From the NCBI GenBank assembly GCA_947425005.1, contig CANDYP010000048.1:1-9374 (forward strand): a DNA stretch of 9,374 bases, given 5' to 3'. Source of the DNA: Rickettsiales bacterium. Its GTDB lineage: Bacteria; Pseudomonadota; Alphaproteobacteria; Rickettsiales; UBA1997. How positions within the stretch are numbered: the stretch's first letter is position 1; each line of letters starts with the position of its first letter. Positions 6,833 to 9,374 of the stretch are shown piece by piece. The position numbers and the translations under genes were made by a program. The notes beneath the pieces are model-generated. The model was not told where the DNA came from, searched no databases, and saw only the letters and a program-made list of their open reading frames with translations.

Positions 6833-7641
6833 CAAAAACATTACGCAGAAATTTACTCTTGGCATCGGCACTTTTTTTATTCTCATCTGAGTCTTTTGCA
6901 CAAAGTTCCGACACTTCAAATCTTGACATTGGTTCAACTCTTTCCGAATCAGATCTTCCTGATAAATCTCCGGAAAAAAAACTCGCTTTACTGAAAAAGC
7001 CTTTAGAAAACTCGGCCTTAGTTGATAAAATCCAAGGCGGCATGGCCAACTTATTGCTCGGCAATAAAACTTCGTCTCTGATGTTTGACGACAAAGAAAG
7101 TGACAATATTGAAAGAGCGATTGATTCACTAAAAAGTAATCAAGTTTACGTACCGGAAGAAGGAGAAGGGGAAGTCAATCCGGCATCGGATCAAAAAAAG
7201 AAAGAAGAAGTCGAAATAAAGGAAAAGGAAAAACAAAACGAGTTTAATGAAAAATCTTACATCTACCTCGCATCAATAATGTACTCCACCCCGCAAGATT
7301 GGGTCGTGTGGATCAATGACAAAAAAATCACTTCTGAAACCAACAAAAAGACCAAAGAATTATATTTAAAATCGGTTCAAAAAGATCAGGTGTCCATTCT
7401 TTGGAGCGTCAGTGCTAGTAAGCTTAAAGTTCTATTGGGGAAAAAAGCGGACGATTTAAATCTGAAAATAAATGAAAATAATCAGATCGAAGTGAAGTTT
7501 GTTTTGCAGCCCAATCAAACATTTGTACTTGGCTCAAATTCTGTAGTTGAAGGCAAGGCAGTTGTTTCAATGCTGAAGAAAAAAGAACCGGAAAAAAATA
7601 ACGCTGGAGACGCAACCTCGAAAACCACAAAAAGATTTTAG
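6829..7641 (+). CDS. Secreted PilP / GspB-C-like periplasmic protein
   Basis: This 270-residue protein begins with a clear Sec signal peptide: basic MTKTLRRN, hydrophobic LLLASALFLF, and probable cleavage after SFA at residue 24. There is no lipobox cysteine, unlike many PilP proteins, and no cysteine at all. The mature part has an acidic, poorly ordered region (25-107), a highly charged Glu/Lys linker (108-140), and a compact beta-rich domain (about 142-248) beginning YIYLASIMYSTPQDWVVWIN. In that domain a strand, a W-I-N turn, KDQVSILW and a later LQPNQTFVLG follow the order seen in the small homology domain of PilP, GspC and GspB, which contacts the secretin. It starts with an ATGA overlap on the upstream gene. 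It ends 38 bases from the convergent pyrE, with no obvious terminator between them. The coding call is secure; the function is inferred. Confidence 0.68.
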   Translation: MTKTLRRNLLLASALFLFSSESFAQSSDTSNLDIGSTLSESDLPDKSPEKKLALLKKPLENSALVDKIQGGMANLLLGNKTSSLMFDDKESDNIERAIDSLKSNQVYVPEEGEGEVNPASDQKKKEEVEIKEKEKQNEFNEKSYIYLASIMYSTPQDWVVWINDKKITSETNKKTKELYLKSVQKDQVSILWSVSASKLKVLLGKKADDLNLKINENNQIEVKFVLQPNQTFVLGSNSVVEGKAVVSMLKKKEPEKNNAGDATSKTTKRF

Positions 7642-7679
7642 CGACCTTTTTCAAACGTCAGAAAGAGTGGCACTAGGGC

Positions 7680-8285
7680 TTAACTTTTTATAAACCTGCT
7701 TCCGGGCTTTACAGCCTCAATATTTTTCAGATCATCTGGAATATTATTCTCGTCGAAAGTTTTCACGTTTATCTTCAACAAAGAGATCACCGGCACACCC
7801 ATTTTTTCTTGCAAATCCACCTCACCGCTACGATCAACCAGCGAGGTTTCTGCCACAATTTTTCCACCGCTTTTATTAATCAGAGAAAAAGTTTCGAGCG
7901 AAGATTTCCCCGTTGTAATCACATCTTCCACCACCAAAACACGCGCATTTTCTGGCAAACTAAATCCGCGACGAAACTCAAATTGACCATTCACTCTTTC
8001 GCAAAAAATTGACGGCAAGCCAAGCTGGCGGCCCATTTCGTAACCGACAACAACGCCTCCCATTGCAGGAGCTACCACGATGTCGGCAAAATTTTTCCCA
8101 AGCTTTTCAATGATTTTTTGCGCTAAAGCGGCGCACAATTTTTCCGCTCTTTTGGCATCCATCAAAACTCGCGCGCATTGCATGTAAGTGTCGGAATGTA
8201 AGCCGGAAGATAAAATGAAATGACCTTTCAGGATCGCTTTGGACAGCGCAAATTCTTGCAAAATTTCTTGCTCTTTAAGACTCAT
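7680..8285 (-). CDS. pyrE: Orotate phosphoribosyltransferase
   Basis: PyrE joins orotate to PRPP to make orotidine 5'-monophosphate in pyrimidine synthesis. The 201-residue protein has GHFILSSGLHSDTYMQ (21-36), the segment VAPAMGGVVVGYEMGRQLG (71-89), the flexible catalytic loop region ERVNGQFEFRRGF (96-108), and the PRPP-binding motif VLVVEDVITTGKSS (116-129). The loop form ERVNG...RRGF is the type I associate with alphaproteobacteria. I chose the ATG at 8285 (MSLKEQE), which gives the usual family start; an in-frame ATG at 8318 would add 11 residues (MFRFQPQYNFN) and has a weak AAGG upstream, so it cannot be excluded. The gene is convergent with the pilus-like operon and divergent from kdsD. 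pyrC at the left edge belongs to the same pathway but to a separate part of the strand. Confidence 0.96.
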   Translation of the reverse strand: MSLKEQEILQEFALSKAILKGHFILSSGLHSDTYMQCARVLMDAKRAEKLCAALAQKIIEKLGKNFADIVVAPAMGGVVVGYEMGRQLGLPSIFCERVNGQFEFRRGFSLPENARVLVVEDVITTGKSSLETFSLINKSGGKIVAETSLVDRSGEVDLQEKMGVPVISLLKINVKTFDENNIPDDLKNIEAVKPGSRFIKS

Positions 8286-8326
8286 ATTGAAATTGTATTG
8301 GGGTTGAAATCGGAACATCTCTAATG

Positions 8327-8349
8327 CCTTGAAGCCACGAGAATCAAGG
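8327..8349. promoter_or_regulatory. Dyad CCTTGA-N11-TCAAGG in the pyrE-kdsD divergent gap
   Basis: The 98-base gap between the pyrE start and the kdsD start contains CCTTGA at 8327-8332 and its reverse complement TCAAGG at 8344-8349, separated by 11 bases. The half-site spacing of about two helical turns would suit a dimeric regulator. It is not a site I recognise, and I saw no convincing promoter pair around it. It could be chance. Confidence 0.2.
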
Positions 8350-8383
8350 ACCTACAACCCAGTTAAAAATCAAGCCCTCAATT

Positions 8384-9346
8384 ATGCAAGACAAAAAACC
8401 CTACATCGATTCTGCGATCAAAACGATTAAAATCGAAATCGAAGGACTCACCTCTTTGCTTGATTTTTTTGACGAAAATTACGTCAAAGCCATTGATTTA
8501 ATTTTGAATTGCAAAGGCCGCGTAATTTTAAGCGGCATGGGGAAAAGCGGGCACATTGCTAAAAAAATCGCCGCCACTTTTGCTTCAACCGGCACACCAT
8601 CTTTTTTCATTCACCCCTCAGAAGCCAGCCACGGCGACCTCGGCATGATCACGCAAGACGATGTCGTCATCCTCCTTTCCAATTCCGGCGAAACCAAAGA
8701 ATTACGCGACATTATTTTTTATTGTCGTCGCTTTGAGATTCCGATCATCTCAATGGTGCGTAGGGCGGAATCGGAATTGGTGAAATCGAGCACTGTCGCT
8801 TTCGTTTTGTCTGCAGTTCCTGAAGCCAACGCCGTCAAGGCTCCCACCACTTCAACCACAATGATGTTGGCTTTGGGTGATGCCATTGCAGTCAGCTTAA
8901 TTGATGCTCGAAACTTTAATGACGACCATTTCGGCGTGTTTCATCCGGGCGGAAAATTGGGCGCAGCCTTCACTCGCGTCAAAGAAATTATGCGCAAAAA
9001 TTCTCAAATCCCGCTGACTAACCAAGACAAAAAAATGACTGAAGTTTTATTAGAAATGACTTCAAAACATTTGGGCTGCACCGGCGTTACTAACGAAAAA
9101 CAAGAACTAATCGGCATCATTACTGACGGCGATTTGCGCCGACATTTAGCGTCAGATTTATTGTCTCAAACTGCTAAAGAAGTAATGAGCAAAAACCCTG
9201 CCACAATCGATCAAGAAATGCTCGCCGTTGATGCCATTGCTTTGATGAATAAGAAAGCAATCACCAGTCTTTTTGTGGCGGATGCGAATAAAAAAGCGGT
9301 GGGAATTTTACACATTCACGATTGTTTGAAGATCGGCGCAGCTTAG
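8384..9346 (+). CDS. kdsD: D-arabinose-5-phosphate isomerase (KpsF/GutQ family)
   Basis: This enzyme interconverts ribulose 5-phosphate and arabinose 5-phosphate, the first step towards KDO, the inner sugar of lipopolysaccharide. The 320-residue protein is full length: a SIS domain (about 35-200), then two CBS domains (about 205-260 and 267-318). SIS motifs are GMGKSGHIAKKIAATFASTG (51-70), ASHGDLGMI (81-89), SNSGETKEL (99-107) and HPGGKLGA (187-194). Aligned to the E. coli enzyme from memory, catalytic K54, E106, E147 and H187 are all kept. The segment after E147, EANAVKAPTTSTT, is one residue shorter than the usual EACPLxLAPTTSTT. The ATG at 8384 fits the family start, with no Shine-Dalgarno. 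It is divergent from pyrE. After its stop there are 28 bases ending in an ATG at 9372, too little to tell whether a gene begins there. Confidence 0.97.
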   Translation: MQDKKPYIDSAIKTIKIEIEGLTSLLDFFDENYVKAIDLILNCKGRVILSGMGKSGHIAKKIAATFASTGTPSFFIHPSEASHGDLGMITQDDVVILLSNSGETKELRDIIFYCRRFEIPIISMVRRAESELVKSSTVAFVLSAVPEANAVKAPTTSTTMMLALGDAIAVSLIDARNFNDDHFGVFHPGGKLGAAFTRVKEIMRKNSQIPLTNQDKKMTEVLLEMTSKHLGCTGVTNEKQELIGIITDGDLRRHLASDLLSQTAKEVMSKNPATIDQEMLAVDAIALMNKKAITSLFVADANKKAVGILHIHDCLKIGAA

Positions 9347-9374
9347 ACTGAGTTCGTTACGAGAAACCCCCATG

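Noticed and set aside
6695..7129. Minus-strand open frames opposite the second and third operon genes
   Set aside because: Antisense to genes with a clear signal peptide and translational overlaps; no motif or start signal of their own.
1272..9364. TTACGAGA occurring near 1273, 4024 and 9357, close to gene ends
   Set aside because: Only eight bases, no shared flanks or structure, and found after the fact; the count is compatible with chance.
9372..9374. ATG at the right edge as the start of the next gene
   Set aside because: No codons follow within the window, so nothing supports it beyond position after kdsD.

Overview
The window reads as a chromosomal segment of an AT-rich Gram-negative bacterium, most likely an alphaproteobacterium. 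D-arabinose-5-phosphate isomerase (KDO/LPS synthesis) implies an outer membrane. The sequence style of KdsD (FHPGGKLGA), PyrE (ERVNGQFEFRRGF) and PyrC (QVHFRDPG) resembles alphaproteobacterial versions. Intact de novo purine and pyrimidine genes argue against an extremely reduced obligate parasite. No start codon in the window has a strong Shine-Dalgarno sequence in front of it.

Left part (1-4437), all on the minus strand. In transcription order: acpS (holo-ACP synthase), gpsA (glycerol-3-phosphate dehydrogenase) 18 bases later, a 126-base inverted block of heptanucleotide repeats, guaA (GMP synthase), a stand-alone KilA-N domain protein, and the first 88 codons of pyrC (dihydroorotase), which runs off the left edge. 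These are lipid and nucleotide housekeeping genes, except for the phage-type KilA-N gene.

Middle (4539-7641), plus strand. Three genes of no firmly recognisable family are locked together by TGATG and ATGA overlaps. The first is a large cytoplasmic domain + one membrane helix + periplasmic domain. The second is a short N-terminus + one helix + coiled coil + periplasmic domain. The third is a signal-peptide protein with a charged linker and a small C-terminal beta-type domain. This matches the layout of the inner-membrane alignment subcomplex of type IV pili or type II secretion (PilM-PilN/GspL, PilO/GspM, PilP/GspB-C). It is the most interesting content of the window, because it is divergent and no secretin, ATPase or pilin gene is visible beside it.

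Right part (7680-9346). pyrE (orotate phosphoribosyltransferase) lies on the minus strand, convergent with the pilus-like operon. Divergent from pyrE is kdsD (SIS domain plus two CBS domains) on the plus strand. pyrE and acpS are close neighbours in the same orientation in many alphaproteobacteria, so the three-gene operon may have been inserted, in opposite orientation, into an older pyrE-acpS cluster.

There is no gene-free stretch longer than about 165 bases. I see no tRNA, rRNA, CRISPR array or insertion sequence.
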